Origin: an uncultured Collinsella sp.
GTDB taxonomy: Bacteria > Actinomycetota > Coriobacteriia > Coriobacteriales > Coriobacteriaceae
Direction of reading: 5' to 3'
NCBI GenBank assembly: GCA_938023705.1
Contig: CALJDJ010000100.1
Location: forward strand, 1-64,000
Length of the DNA stretch: 64,000 nt
In this document: positions 8,451-16,430 of the stretch, piece after piece
Layout: each line of letters begins with the position of its first letter
Position numbering within the stretch: position 1 is the first letter of the stretch
The notes under the pieces: model-generated
The model's database searches: none
The model's input: only the letters and a program-made list of their open reading frames with translations
What the model was told of the DNA's origin: nothing
Translations under genes and position numbers: made by a program

Positions 8451-9767
8451 TTATCCTTCCCACTCCAATTGGGAATCCTCCGATGCGCCTTCGCACGCTT
8501 GCATGACCTCGATACCATGCGATCGTGCGAACTCGACGAGCTCTACGTTGCGGGCGTTTATGGTGCCGAAGGCGGCGGGGCACACGATAAGACGCGCGCA
8601 GTGGACGAGGAGCTCTTTGGCGCGGGCTATGGTTTTATCCCCGATCGGCTCGAAGGCGCGCTCGGCCACGCATTCCGCCGCTAGGTCGCGCGCAAGCTCG
8701 CAGTCGATGTCCCCTTCGTGCAGAACGCCCGCGTAGAACGCCTTGCCCTGCCGGATGAGCTGGCGAAACACAGCCGACCCCGTACCTGCGCCGGCGATGA
8801 CGAACGTGTGCGCATCGCCGTGCGGGCGTCCAATTTCCACGCTGCCGAAGCGCTCGTTGAAGGTGCCATGTTGAAGGCCGTAGAGCTCGCCAATCGTCTC
8901 GCGCGTGAATATGTCCTCGGGTGCGCCGGCGCGGAAGACCCGGCCGTCCTTCACGCAAATCACCTTGTCGGCGCTTTTCTGCGCGAGCTCGAGTTCGTGG
9001 ATGGACATGATGACAGCCACATTCCGCGATTTCGCAAGGTGGCGAAGTATTCGCAGCAGGTCGATCTGGTAGCGGATATCGAGATACGACGTGGGCTCGT
9101 CGAGCACGAGCACACGCGGATCCTGCGCGATGGCGCGTGCGAGTATGACGCGCTGGCGTTGCCCGTCGCTTATCTGCATGAAGTCGCGCTCGGCGAGCTC
9201 TTCCACATGTGCGGTTTTCATGGCCTCGTCGACCCGACTATGGTCGTTGGGCGAGAGTGTGCCCATTCGTCCGGTGTAGGGATGCCTTCCCGCCTCTACG
9301 ATATCGCGGCAGGTGAGGAGCTCGGTCCGGGGGCGATCTGTCAGCATAACGGCAAGGTTCCTTGCGAACTCCGCCGTCTTCCATCGGGAAATCTCCCGCC
9401 CGTCGAGCTCGACCGCGCCGGCAAGCGGTGCCAGATGGCGTGTGATGGTTTTCAAGATGGTCGACTTGCCCGAGCCGTTCGGCCCGATGAGCGCCACGAC
9501 GTCGCCCGCGCGAACCTCCAGATCGACGCCTTCGACTACGACCTTCTTGTCGTAGCCCGCCGACAGGTCGCTTATGCGGAAAAGCGGCGCTCCGTCAGCC
9601 TGCGTTTCGGCCGGAGTTTCGAGGTTCGGCTCCGCTCGGAGGAGGCGTTCCGCGCGGAGTTCCGCACGAGCCGAAAGTGCCTTCTGGCGCTTTCGTGCGA
9701 GCTCAGGACTGTCTAAGCACGGAATGTCCCCTCCGAGCGTTTTGGGCCGCGGCACGAATTCCCCCAT
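8451..9767 (-). CDS. FecE/BtuD-type ABC transporter ATPase with extra C-terminal domain
   Basis: This 438-residue ATPase is much longer than the usual 250-260 residues for an iron-siderophore/cobalamin importer subunit. After about 60 residues of Arg/Ala-rich N-terminal extension come Walker A GPNGSGKST (about 95-103), signature ISDGQ (about 199-203, Asp in place of the usual Gly), Walker B VLVLDEP (about 219-225) and the His switch MSIHEL. Residues from about 320 onward form an extra alpha/beta domain with HTFVIAGAGTGSAVFRQLI and VCPAAFGTINARN segments. It starts directly after the permease stop. It would power uptake of a corrinoid, heme or other metal chelate. The role of the extra domain is unknown. 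Confidence 0.85.
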   Translation of the reverse strand: MGEFVPRPKTLGGDIPCLDSPELARKRQKALSARAELRAERLLRAEPNLETPAETQADGAPLFRISDLSAGYDKKVVVEGVDLEVRAGDVVALIGPNGSGKSTILKTITRHLAPLAGAVELDGREISRWKTAEFARNLAVMLTDRPRTELLTCRDIVEAGRHPYTGRMGTLSPNDHSRVDEAMKTAHVEELAERDFMQISDGQRQRVILARAIAQDPRVLVLDEPTSYLDIRYQIDLLRILRHLAKSRNVAVIMSIHELELAQKSADKVICVKDGRVFRAGAPEDIFTRETIGELYGLQHGTFNERFGSVEIGRPHGDAHTFVIAGAGTGSAVFRQLIRQGKAFYAGVLHEGDIDCELARDLAAECVAERAFEPIGDKTIARAKELLVHCARLIVCPAAFGTINARNVELVEFARSHGIEVMQACEGASEDSQLEWEG

Positions 9768-10808
9768 CTACCTCACCCGCTTCTTCAACATGAGCGCGAT
9801 AACCACCGGAGCGCCGAAGATGGCGGTGACGGCGCTGATGGAAAGCTCGACGGGAGAGAACAGCGTGCGCGCGATCAAATCGCAGCCCGCGCAGAAGATG
9901 GCGCCTCCCAAGAAGCACGCAGGAATCACGCGGATGGGCTTCGACGACTTTAGCGCCGACTTCACGAGATGCGGAACCGCGATGCCTACGAACGACACCG
10001 GACCAGCGAACGCGGTCACGCAGGCGGAGAGCATGCTCGCTAGAAGGACGAGCACCACGCGGAAGCGTTCGACGTTCACGCCGACGCTTTTCGCGTAGGC
10101 TCCTCCCAGTTGGAAGGCGGAAAGGGGCTTCGATATCGCGAATACGCATGCGCTCACGGTAATCACCACGACTGCGATGACCGCGATGTCGTCCCAGCTC
10201 GAACCCGAGAAGCTACCCAAAGACCAGTTGTGCAGGTTCACGATGGACTGGTCGTCGGCGAAGGCGATGAGGAAGTTCGTCGCCGCCGAGCAGATGTATC
10301 CCACCATGACGCCCGCCACGATGAGCATGGCCATGGAACTTATGCGCCGTGCGATGAGGAGCACGAAGCCGATGGTGATAAGCGAGCCCAGAAACGCTGC
10401 GGCCACCATGGCCGGCGAGGACATGGCCTGGTTCGCGCCCAGAAGTACGATCATCGTAAGCGCGACGACGAACTTTGCGCCCGAGGAGACGCCCAAGATG
10501 AACGGGTCGGCGATGGGGTTGTTGAAAAACGTCTGCAGCAGGAACCCGGAAAGCGAAAGTGCCCCGCCGAGAAGCACGGCTGAAAGCACGCGCGGCAGGC
10601 GAATCTCCCAGATGACCTGGCTTTCCATGGAATTGGCCGCGCCGCCCGAAAGGATGCCGGGGATGTGGTCTGCGGGCACGAGCACGCTCCCGATGCACAG
10701 GTTAGCCCCGACGAGCACGATGAGGGCAACAGCGAGCAGCGCCGTCACGACGCGACACCGCGCGGCGCGCCCCGATTCGTCGTATGCCATGGAAAGCCGG
10801 CTTCTCAT
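9768..10808 (-). CDS. FecCD/BtuC-family ABC transporter permease
   Basis: This 346-residue polytopic protein of the FecCD/BtuC family forms the membrane channel of metal-chelate or vitamin B12 importers. It has about ten hydrophobic segments. Family signatures seen include IRLPRVLSAVLLGGALSLSG near residue 70 and the coupling-helix segment FVGIAVPHLVKSAL near residue 280. It lies between the substrate-binding lipoprotein (4-base gap) and the ATPase (directly abutting), so the three form one importer. The riboswitch upstream of the operon points to a corrinoid-related substrate. Confidence 0.9.
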   Translation of the reverse strand: MRSRLSMAYDESGRAARCRVVTALLAVALIVLVGANLCIGSVLVPADHIPGILSGGAANSMESQVIWEIRLPRVLSAVLLGGALSLSGFLLQTFFNNPIADPFILGVSSGAKFVVALTMIVLLGANQAMSSPAMVAAAFLGSLITIGFVLLIARRISSMAMLIVAGVMVGYICSAATNFLIAFADDQSIVNLHNWSLGSFSGSSWDDIAVIAVVVITVSACVFAISKPLSAFQLGGAYAKSVGVNVERFRVVLVLLASMLSACVTAFAGPVSFVGIAVPHLVKSALKSSKPIRVIPACFLGGAIFCAGCDLIARTLFSPVELSISAVTAIFGAPVVIALMLKKRVR

Positions 10809-10812
10809 GGCG

Positions 10813-12384
10813 CTAACCGAGCTTCCTCAGATAATGGAAGTCGCTCGCGTCATCGCCGGTGAACGCCCCGTGCAGCTCGTCGATAATGTCGGCGGTAGAA
10901 GTCATCTGCTGGTACATGTCGGCGCTTGTGACCCAGACGTTGCCGTTCTTCACGGCTTTGAACTGCGACAATAGCGCGTTTTTGCCTACGAAATCGTTCA
11001 AGGTGGCAACCGATTCGTCGATGGTGCCGTTGTAGACGATGATGTCGGCATCCTTCGCTGTCGCGTAGAAGCGCTCCATTTCGAGCGTTACTGACGAACC
11101 TGACGTCGACGCCGTCTGCGCGTCATCGAGCGCGTAGCTGCCGCCTGCAAGCTCGATCATCTGCGCCACGTAGTCGCCCGCCCGCCGCGTGACGGCGGCC
11201 CCGTTCGAGTTAATGTAGAAATACGCCACGGTTTTACCTGACGACGCGAGCCCCGACGTTTGCTCGACGCGGGCCTTCTGCTCGTTGAACAGGTGCGTGG
11301 CCTCGTCTTCCTTGTCGAACAGGACGCCGAAAAGCTTAATCCACTCGACGCGCCCGAGTGCTTTGGGCTCGCTCGACGACTGTTCGGTGAGCACGACGAG
11401 CCCGAGCTTCTGCAGCTTTTCCTTCACATCGGGCGTGTGGTTGATCATGGTGTTCTCGATGGCGAGCGTGCAGCCCGAGGCCGATATTCGCTCGTAGTCG
11501 GGCGCGCTGTACTTGCCGCCGTAGGCGATCGCCCCACTTCCGAGCGCGCTTTTGAAGCCCGCGACCGAGCAATCGTCGGCTTTCGTGCCCGACATTAAGA
11601 TATTGTCGTTCGCATCGAGCGCGTCGACCAGGCACATCGTCGCCGACGACACGAGGTACACCTTGTCGGCGGGGCGCCTTATGACCGCGATGTCGGAGCT
11701 TAACCCATCAGGTACCTTCGCATCTTGCGGCACCACGAGGAAGCGCTCCCCGTTCGAAACGCAGATAAGCCGCAGGCCGCCTTCGAACTCGTCGACAGTG
11801 AAGTGCTCGGCGTATTCAAGCTGAAGCGCTCCCGTCGGCTCCCAGCCGCAGCCCAAATCGGCGTTGTGGAAGTCGGCCGCGGCGCTTGAAGCCGTTCCCG
11901 CAGGGGAGCCGCCGCTTGCATCGTCGCCCGATTTCTCCTTCATGGTGGATGAGTCGAAGTGGAGCGTGTAGTCGATGGTGTGCGGCGTCGACATGGCGAC
12001 GGTCTCGGCCGACACGGCGATGTCCTCGTCGAGCGTGACGGGTATCTCGAACGTGGAGTTGCCGCCGTCGTTTACGGGCGCGTAGTCCACGCCGTCGACG
12101 GTCATCTTGTCGTAGTTCGAACTCGACCAGGTGATGGTCGCGGTGTAGGTGTCGCCATCCTTCACAATTGTGGTGGGTGAGGCGATGCTTGCGCGCCCTG
12201 ACCCGCCGGAAAGCGAGACGCTCACCGTGTATTCCTGAGAGCCCGCCGTGCCACCGGTCGCGTTCGGGCTCGCACTGCACCCCGCGAAGGGAAGCGCGAG
12301 CAGGGCGACGAGAACGCAGGCGATCGCGCGCGCCGCGATGCTGTGGAGCTTCCTGTTTTCCCCCTTGGGAAGAATCGACCGCAT
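10813..12384 (-). CDS. ABC transporter substrate-binding lipoprotein with N-terminal beta-sandwich-like domain
   Basis: This 523-residue lipoprotein has a basic N-terminus, a hydrophobic stretch and the lipobox FAGC near residue 35. Residues of about 45-150 (TVSVSLSGGSGRASI, TYTATITWSSSNYDKMTVDG, and so on) look like a small beta domain related to NEAT/iron-transport-associated domains; that link is tentative. The rest resembles a class III (BtuF/FecB-type) periplasmic binding protein, with IAYGGKYSAPDYERI and DADIIVYNGTIDE segments. It would capture the ligand outside the membrane and hand it to the FecCD permease encoded 4 bases downstream. The start has no strong ribosome binding site. Confidence 0.8.
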   Translation of the reverse strand: MRSILPKGENRKLHSIAARAIACVLVALLALPFAGCSASPNATGGTAGSQEYTVSVSLSGGSGRASIASPTTIVKDGDTYTATITWSSSNYDKMTVDGVDYAPVNDGGNSTFEIPVTLDEDIAVSAETVAMSTPHTIDYTLHFDSSTMKEKSGDDASGGSPAGTASSAAADFHNADLGCGWEPTGALQLEYAEHFTVDEFEGGLRLICVSNGERFLVVPQDAKVPDGLSSDIAVIRRPADKVYLVSSATMCLVDALDANDNILMSGTKADDCSVAGFKSALGSGAIAYGGKYSAPDYERISASGCTLAIENTMINHTPDVKEKLQKLGLVVLTEQSSSEPKALGRVEWIKLFGVLFDKEDEATHLFNEQKARVEQTSGLASSGKTVAYFYINSNGAAVTRRAGDYVAQMIELAGGSYALDDAQTASTSGSSVTLEMERFYATAKDADIIVYNGTIDESVATLNDFVGKNALLSQFKAVKNGNVWVTSADMYQQMTSTADIIDELHGAFTGDDASDFHYLRKLG

Positions 12385-12388
12385 GGCG

Positions 12389-12922
12389 TTACTTCAGTGC
12401 GTCGGCGCGCAGATCGACGCCGGCGGATTCGAACACAAGTGTGCGGTCGTACCACTGCTCTTTTCTAATACTCCACGCGGCACAGGCGGTGTCCTCGTCG
12501 AGCGCATCAACGGGCACGTCGTAGGTGTACTTGCCTTCCGCGTTTTCCACATAGGGGATGAAGTCGGCCTCGCTCGCGGCGGCAGCCTCGTCGCCCGTGC
12601 CCATGAAGAGCTTGCCGTAGCCCGTGCCGGAAAGCGTCATCACGCAGTGCATGGAGCCGTTTTCCACGATGAGCTGGGCGTCCACGATCCTGAACATGTT
12701 CGAGCTGGAATCTACGGTGATCGGATAGGTGCCGTCGGCCACCTTGTCGGCGGTGATGGGGGCAGCGCTTGCGCCCGCGGGCGCATCGGCCGCCTGTTCG
12801 GTCTTTTCCTGGGAATCGGCATCGCTTGCCTTTGCGCTGTCGATTGAATTTCCGGCGCAGCCGGCGAGCGAGAACGCGCAAAGCGCCGCCGACAGGGCGA
12901 AGACGAGGGTTTTCTTCAACAT
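12389..12922 (-). CDS. Small lipoprotein with NEAT-like domain
   Basis: This lipoprotein of about 177 residues has signal MLKKTLVFALSAALCAFSLAG and lipobox LAGC. After a low-complexity Ala/Asp linker there is one domain of about 120 residues containing VADGTYPITVDSSSNMFRIV and a WSIRKEQWYDRTLVFESAGV end. That pattern resembles the beta-sandwich domains next to heme/iron importers. The ATG at 12922 is preceded by GAAAGGAA on the minus strand; the frame opens earlier but lacks a ribosome site. It sits between cbiK and the substrate-binding protein, so it may bind the same ligand at the cell surface. Ligand unknown. Confidence 0.7.
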   Translation of the reverse strand: MLKKTLVFALSAALCAFSLAGCAGNSIDSAKASDADSQEKTEQAADAPAGASAAPITADKVADGTYPITVDSSSNMFRIVDAQLIVENGSMHCVMTLSGTGYGKLFMGTGDEAAAASEADFIPYVENAEGKYTYDVPVDALDEDTACAAWSIRKEQWYDRTLVFESAGVDLRADALK

Positions 12923-12946
12923 GGAGGGGGTTCCTTTCAATCGCTT

Positions 12947-13032
12947 CGACCGCCCGCGCCGTGCGGTGGCGGTCGGGATGCGAATGCAACGGGCATGCGT
13001 CGTCAGTCGGGGAAAGGCGCATGCCCGTTGCA
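12947..13032. repeat. Two hairpins between cbiK and the lipoprotein gene
   Basis: A perfect 15-base inverted repeat, TGCAACGGGCATGCG at 12985-12999 and its complement at 13018-13032, has an 18-base loop. A second 8-base hairpin, CGACCGCC at 12947 with GGCGGTCG at 12968, lies beside it. Neither has a T-run on the minus strand, so they look more like mRNA processing or stability structures than terminators. Confidence 0.7.
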
Positions 13033-13067
13033 CGGGGACGCGACCGGCGCCCCCGTGCGCGGCGAGT

Positions 13068-13994
13068 TTACAGCTTGGCGATGGCGTCGTCCACGTGCGA
13101 GACGTAGATGTCGTCGACCGCGACGTTCTGTCCCAGACCCTGGAGCAGGCACGTCACTTCGAAGCCGGCGGCCACGAACTTCGCAGCCCAGCTGTCGGGG
13201 TCGGTCTCGTCTGCCATGTCGTTGTTCGCGTGGTCGCCCGCGACCACCATGAACGGCGCGAGCACGGCCTTCTTGTAGCCTGCGGCGCTCGCGGCGGCGA
13301 TAACATCCTCGCAGGTCGGTTCAGCCTCGACGGTGCCGACGAAGAACTGCGTCAAACCCTCGTTCTTGAACACTTCCTGCATCTTGGCATAGTCGGCGTT
13401 GGAATCGGCTTCGGTGCCGTGGCCCATGAGGCACAGCGCCGTCTCGCCGTCGTCGAAGGACGCCATGTTCTCCTTAATGGCTGCGGCCACCTTTTTGTAG
13501 TCGTCGTCGGAGGTGAGCAGCGGGTCGCCGAGCGAGATCTTGTCGAACTTGTCGGCGTACTTGTCGAGCTCGTCTTTCACGTCGGCGTATTCCAGGCCAG
13601 CCATGAGATGCGTCGGCTGCACGACGATTTCCTTCACGCCGTCTTCCGCGCAGCGGTCAAGCGCCTCGGTCATGTTGTCGATCGTGATGCCGTCGCGCTT
13701 CTTCAGCTTGTCGATGATGATCTGCGCGGTGAAGGCGCGGCGGATGTCGTAGTCCTGCCAGTACTTCTCGCGGATAGCGTCTTCGATGGCGCCGATGGTG
13801 ATGTGGCGCGAGTCGTTGTAGCTCGTGCCGAAGCTCGTGACGAGGATGACCGGCTTCGCGGCCTTCCCCTTTTCGCTCGATTTCTCGGAACTCGCGGAGG
13901 TGTTGGAGCAGCCCGCGAGCGCGACTCCGGCGAGCGCGACGGCTCCGGTTGCTGCGGCGCCCATGAAGCCGCGGCGTGACATCTGGTCGGACAT
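13068..13994 (-). CDS. cbiK: CbiK-type anaerobic cobalt chelatase, Tat-exported lipoprotein
   Basis: This protein of about 308 residues matches CbiK (sirohydrochlorin cobaltochelatase) through VTSFGTSYNDSRHITIGA, AFTAQIIIDKLKKRDGI, QPTHLMAGLEY, LMGHGTEAD and MVVAGDHANNDM. The last three hold the His residues expected at the metal site. The N-terminus is unusual: SRRGFMGAAATGA is a twin-arginine motif and LAGC is a lipobox near residue 30, predicting export in a folded state and anchoring outside the membrane. The ATG at 13994 is preceded by GGAAAGGAA. It is the first gene of the minus-strand operon and lies 116 bases from the cobalamin riboswitch. It may insert cobalt outside the cytoplasm or strip/bind metal from an imported chelate. 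Confidence 0.88.
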   Translation of the reverse strand: MSDQMSRRGFMGAAATGAVALAGVALAGCSNTSASSEKSSEKGKAAKPVILVTSFGTSYNDSRHITIGAIEDAIREKYWQDYDIRRAFTAQIIIDKLKKRDGITIDNMTEALDRCAEDGVKEIVVQPTHLMAGLEYADVKDELDKYADKFDKISLGDPLLTSDDDYKKVAAAIKENMASFDDGETALCLMGHGTEADSNADYAKMQEVFKNEGLTQFFVGTVEAEPTCEDVIAAASAAGYKKAVLAPFMVVAGDHANNDMADETDPDSWAAKFVAAGFEVTCLLQGLGQNVAVDDIYVSHVDDAIAKL

Positions 13995-14046
13995 GGTTTT
14001 TCCTTTCCTCGGTTTGCCGGTCCCCCGGCGACAGTTGCTTGTCGGC

Positions 14047-14110
14047 ACAAGCGAAAGAAAAGCGCACCCCTCGGGGTTCACAAGGAGCTAACGCCACGGC
14101 GATGCCGTGA
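14047..14110 (-). promoter_or_regulatory. Expression-platform hairpins between riboswitch and cbiK
   Basis: On the minus strand the B12 aptamer is followed by a perfect hairpin CACGGC-ATC-GCCGTG (14096-14110). Then comes ACCCC-GA-GGGGT followed by a T-rich stretch, GCGCTTTTCTTT, at about 14058-14080. The second could be a weak terminator used by the riboswitch. The mechanism is inferred. Confidence 0.45.
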
Positions 14111-14259
14111 GGAAAAGGCGAAGCAGTCTGGCTTGGGGCGCGAGGCGGTTCGCCCGCGCGTCCTATACAGTAATGTCCCTTGCCCAGGATTCCCACCTGG
14201 TTCCCTCCGCAAGCCAGCGCGGGCTGTGCAGGCGCCGCGCCGGTCATTTCCTTTTATCC
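14111..14259 (-). ncRNA. Cobalamin (B12) riboswitch
   Basis: Read on the minus strand, the core segments of the cobalamin aptamer appear in order: GAGGGAACCAGGTGGGAATCC, then GGGCAAGGGACATTACTGTA, and finally the B12 box AGCCAGACTGCTTCGCC at 14117-14133. A closing P1 stem can be drawn between GGATAAAAGG (14250-14259) and CCTTTTCC (14111-14118). It lies upstream of cbiK and would lower expression of the chelatase/importer operon when adenosylcobalamin is plentiful. Confidence 0.85.
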
Positions 14260-14261
14260 GA

Positions 14262-14452
14262 TTGTCATATGCTCGTTGCCGAAACTTTTACTATGATAGT
14301 GGGCACTTGTGAACGTGTCAAAGCCAGCGCGGGCGGCATTGCGCCTCCTGCCTGCGTATTTGCGCCGATTGCTGCCGCAGGCGCCGTGTTTTGCCCGCTG
14401 CGCGAATGGCGGCGTAAACGGTTGCGATGAGAAACGGGAAGGGAAGGCTCGG
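14262..14452 (+). promoter_or_regulatory. Upstream region of the cbi/cob operon
   Basis: A -10-like TATGAT lies at 14292-14297 on the plus strand, without a good -35 at 17 bases. The remainder, up to the GGGAAGG ribosome site at 14441, is GC-rich and shows no cobalamin aptamer core on this strand. Regulation of the long operon is therefore not explained by what I can see. Confidence 0.3.
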
Positions 14453-15244
14453 ATGATTCATATCGTTGGCGCAGGCTCTGGCGCCGCCGACCTTATCACG
14501 CTGCGCGGGGCTCGCCTTCTGCACGCGGCCGACGTGGTCGTTTGGGCGGGGAGCCTTGTGAACCCCGAGCTGCTCGCTGAGTGCAAGGAATCCTGCATCG
14601 TCTACGACAGCGCGCACATGACCTTGGAGGAAGTGCTCGACGTGATGTGCGCGGCAGATGCGCGGGGCGAGGAAGTGGTGCGCCTGCACACGGGCGACCC
14701 GTGCCTGTACGGCGCCATCCAGGAGCAGATGGACGCGCTCGACGCGCGCGGCGTGGACTACGAGGTGGTGCCCGGCGTGTCGAGCTTTTGCGGTGCCGCG
14801 GCGGCGCTTCGCCAGGAATACACGCTGCCGGGAATCAGCCAGTCGGTCGTGATCACGCGGCTTTCCGGGCGCACCCCCATGCCTGCGGGCGAGGGCATGC
14901 GCACCATGGCGGAAAGCGGCTCGACTATGGTCATCTTCCTGAGCTCGGGTATGCTCGCCGAGCTTTCCGCCGAGCTTTTGGCCGCGGGCCGCAGCTCCGA
15001 CGAGCCGGCGGCGCTCGTGTATAAGGCGACCTGGCCTGAGGAGCGCGTGGTGCGATGCACAGTGGGCACGCTCGCCGATGCGGGCGCGCGAGAGGGCATC
15101 GACCGCACGGCGCTCGTGGTGGTGGGCCGCGTGCTCGGAGCTCGCGGCGGGCTTGCGCACGACGGCGCGCAAGCGGAGTCGTACGAGCGCAGCAAGCTTT
15201 ACGACCCTTCGTTTGCCACGGGGTATCGGAAGGCGAGCAGCTAG
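14453..15244 (+). CDS. cbiF: Cobalt-precorrin-4 C11-methyltransferase
   Basis: This protein of about 263 residues is a SAM-dependent corrin methyltransferase (tetrapyrrole methylase family). It begins MIHIVGAGSGAADLITLRGA, the N-terminal SAM loop, and contains RLHTGDPCLYGAIQEQ and VPGVSSFCGAAAAL, characteristic of CbiF/CobM. It methylates C11 in the anaerobic pathway. The ATG at 14453 has GGGAAGG at 14441-14447; the frame extends upstream to 14309 but that part has no ribosome site and odd composition. It opens the plus-strand operon, and cbiD follows after one base. Confidence 0.95.
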   Translation: MIHIVGAGSGAADLITLRGARLLHAADVVVWAGSLVNPELLAECKESCIVYDSAHMTLEEVLDVMCAADARGEEVVRLHTGDPCLYGAIQEQMDALDARGVDYEVVPGVSSFCGAAAALRQEYTLPGISQSVVITRLSGRTPMPAGEGMRTMAESGSTMVIFLSSGMLAELSAELLAAGRSSDEPAALVYKATWPEERVVRCTVGTLADAGAREGIDRTALVVVGRVLGARGGLAHDGAQAESYERSKLYDPSFATGYRKASS

Positions 15245-15245
15245 C

Positions 15246-16430
15246 GTGGCCTTCGAGCACTACATATATACCGGGACGACCCGCCTGCGCTGCGGCTACA
15301 CCACGGGGAGCTGCGCCGCTCTCGCGGCGAAGGCGGCCTGCGAGATGCTCTTGTCACGAAAGACCGTGGGCCGCGTGTCGATCGTCACCCCCGGCGGGCT
15401 GCCCGTCGAGACGGACGTGGTCGACGTATGCATCGGCGAGGGGTGCGCCCAGTGCGCCGTGCGAAAGGACGCAGGCGACGATGCCGATGTGACCGACGGC
15501 GTGCTCGTGTACGCGCTCGTGGAACATGCGGGGCCGGGCACGGGCGCTGCGGGCAGCAAGGGCGTGCCCGCGCGCGAATCGGAAGTTTCCGTCGATGGCG
15601 GCGTGGGCGTGGGACGCGTGACGTTGCCCGGGCTTGAGCAGCCGGTGGGGGCGGCCGCCATCAACGCGACGCCGCGCGCGATGATCACTTCGGCGGTGCG
15701 CGAGGTGTGCGCCGCGCACGGCTTTTCTGGAAATATTGCTGTGACGATTTCGGTACCCGAGGGTGTTGCCCTTGCCGAAAAGACCTTCAACCCGCACCTG
15801 GGGATAGAGGACGGCATCTCCATCCTGGGTACGACGGGCATCGTCGAGCCGCGCAGCCTCGCTGCCTTGCGCGACAGCATCGAGCTCGAGATCCGGCAGC
15901 ATGCGGCTATGGGGCGGCGCGGAGTCGTGCTCACGCCCGGCAACTACGGCGGGCAGTTCATCTCGGGGCATTTCCACCTAAACGGTGCGCCGGTGGTCTT
16001 CATCTCCAACTTTGTGGGCGATGCGATTGATTGCTGCGTTCGCGAGGGATTTACCAATGTCCTTCTTGTGGGACACATCGGCAAGCTAGTGAAGGTCGCG
16101 GGCGGCATCATGGACACCCATTCGCGTACCGCCGACTGCCGCGCGGAGATTCTGGCCGCCCACGCGGCCTTGGCCGGCGCGGGCGCGAAGACCGTGCACG
16201 AGATCATGTCGTCGGTCACGACCACGACGGCGCTCGAGGTAATCGAGGCCGCCGGCGTGGGGGACGCTGTGCGCGCCTCGCTCGCTGCGGCAATCGAGGA
16301 CAGGTTGCGCCGCCGCGCGGCGGGCGCATGCGACATCGCCGCGGTCGTGTTCGACGCCGGGCGCCGCGAGCTTTTCCGCACGTCGGGCGCCGATGCTGTT
16401 ATCGGGGAATTGGGGGCGACGTATGAGTAA
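15246..16430 (+). CDS. cbiD: Cobalt-precorrin-5B C1-methyltransferase
   Basis: This protein of about 394 residues carries the CbiD hallmark LRCGYTTGSCAALAAKAA near its N-terminus. Other family segments are AINATPRAMI, ISVPEGVALAEKTFNP, GILGTTGIVEPRS-like SILGTTGIVEPRSL, and LLVGHIGKLVKVAGGIMDTH. It uses SAM to methylate C1 after ring contraction in the anaerobic pathway. The start is a GTG at 15246, one base after the cbiF stop, with GGAAGGCGAG just upstream. The frame is open further back inside cbiF but that part translates to an Arg-rich shadow. Confidence 0.95.
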   Translation: MAFEHYIYTGTTRLRCGYTTGSCAALAAKAACEMLLSRKTVGRVSIVTPGGLPVETDVVDVCIGEGCAQCAVRKDAGDDADVTDGVLVYALVEHAGPGTGAAGSKGVPARESEVSVDGGVGVGRVTLPGLEQPVGAAAINATPRAMITSAVREVCAAHGFSGNIAVTISVPEGVALAEKTFNPHLGIEDGISILGTTGIVEPRSLAALRDSIELEIRQHAAMGRRGVVLTPGNYGGQFISGHFHLNGAPVVFISNFVGDAIDCCVREGFTNVLLVGHIGKLVKVAGGIMDTHSRTADCRAEILAAHAALAGAGAKTVHEIMSSVTTTTALEVIEAAGVGDAVRASLAAAIEDRLRRRAAGACDIAAVVFDAGRRELFRTSGADAVIGELGATYE

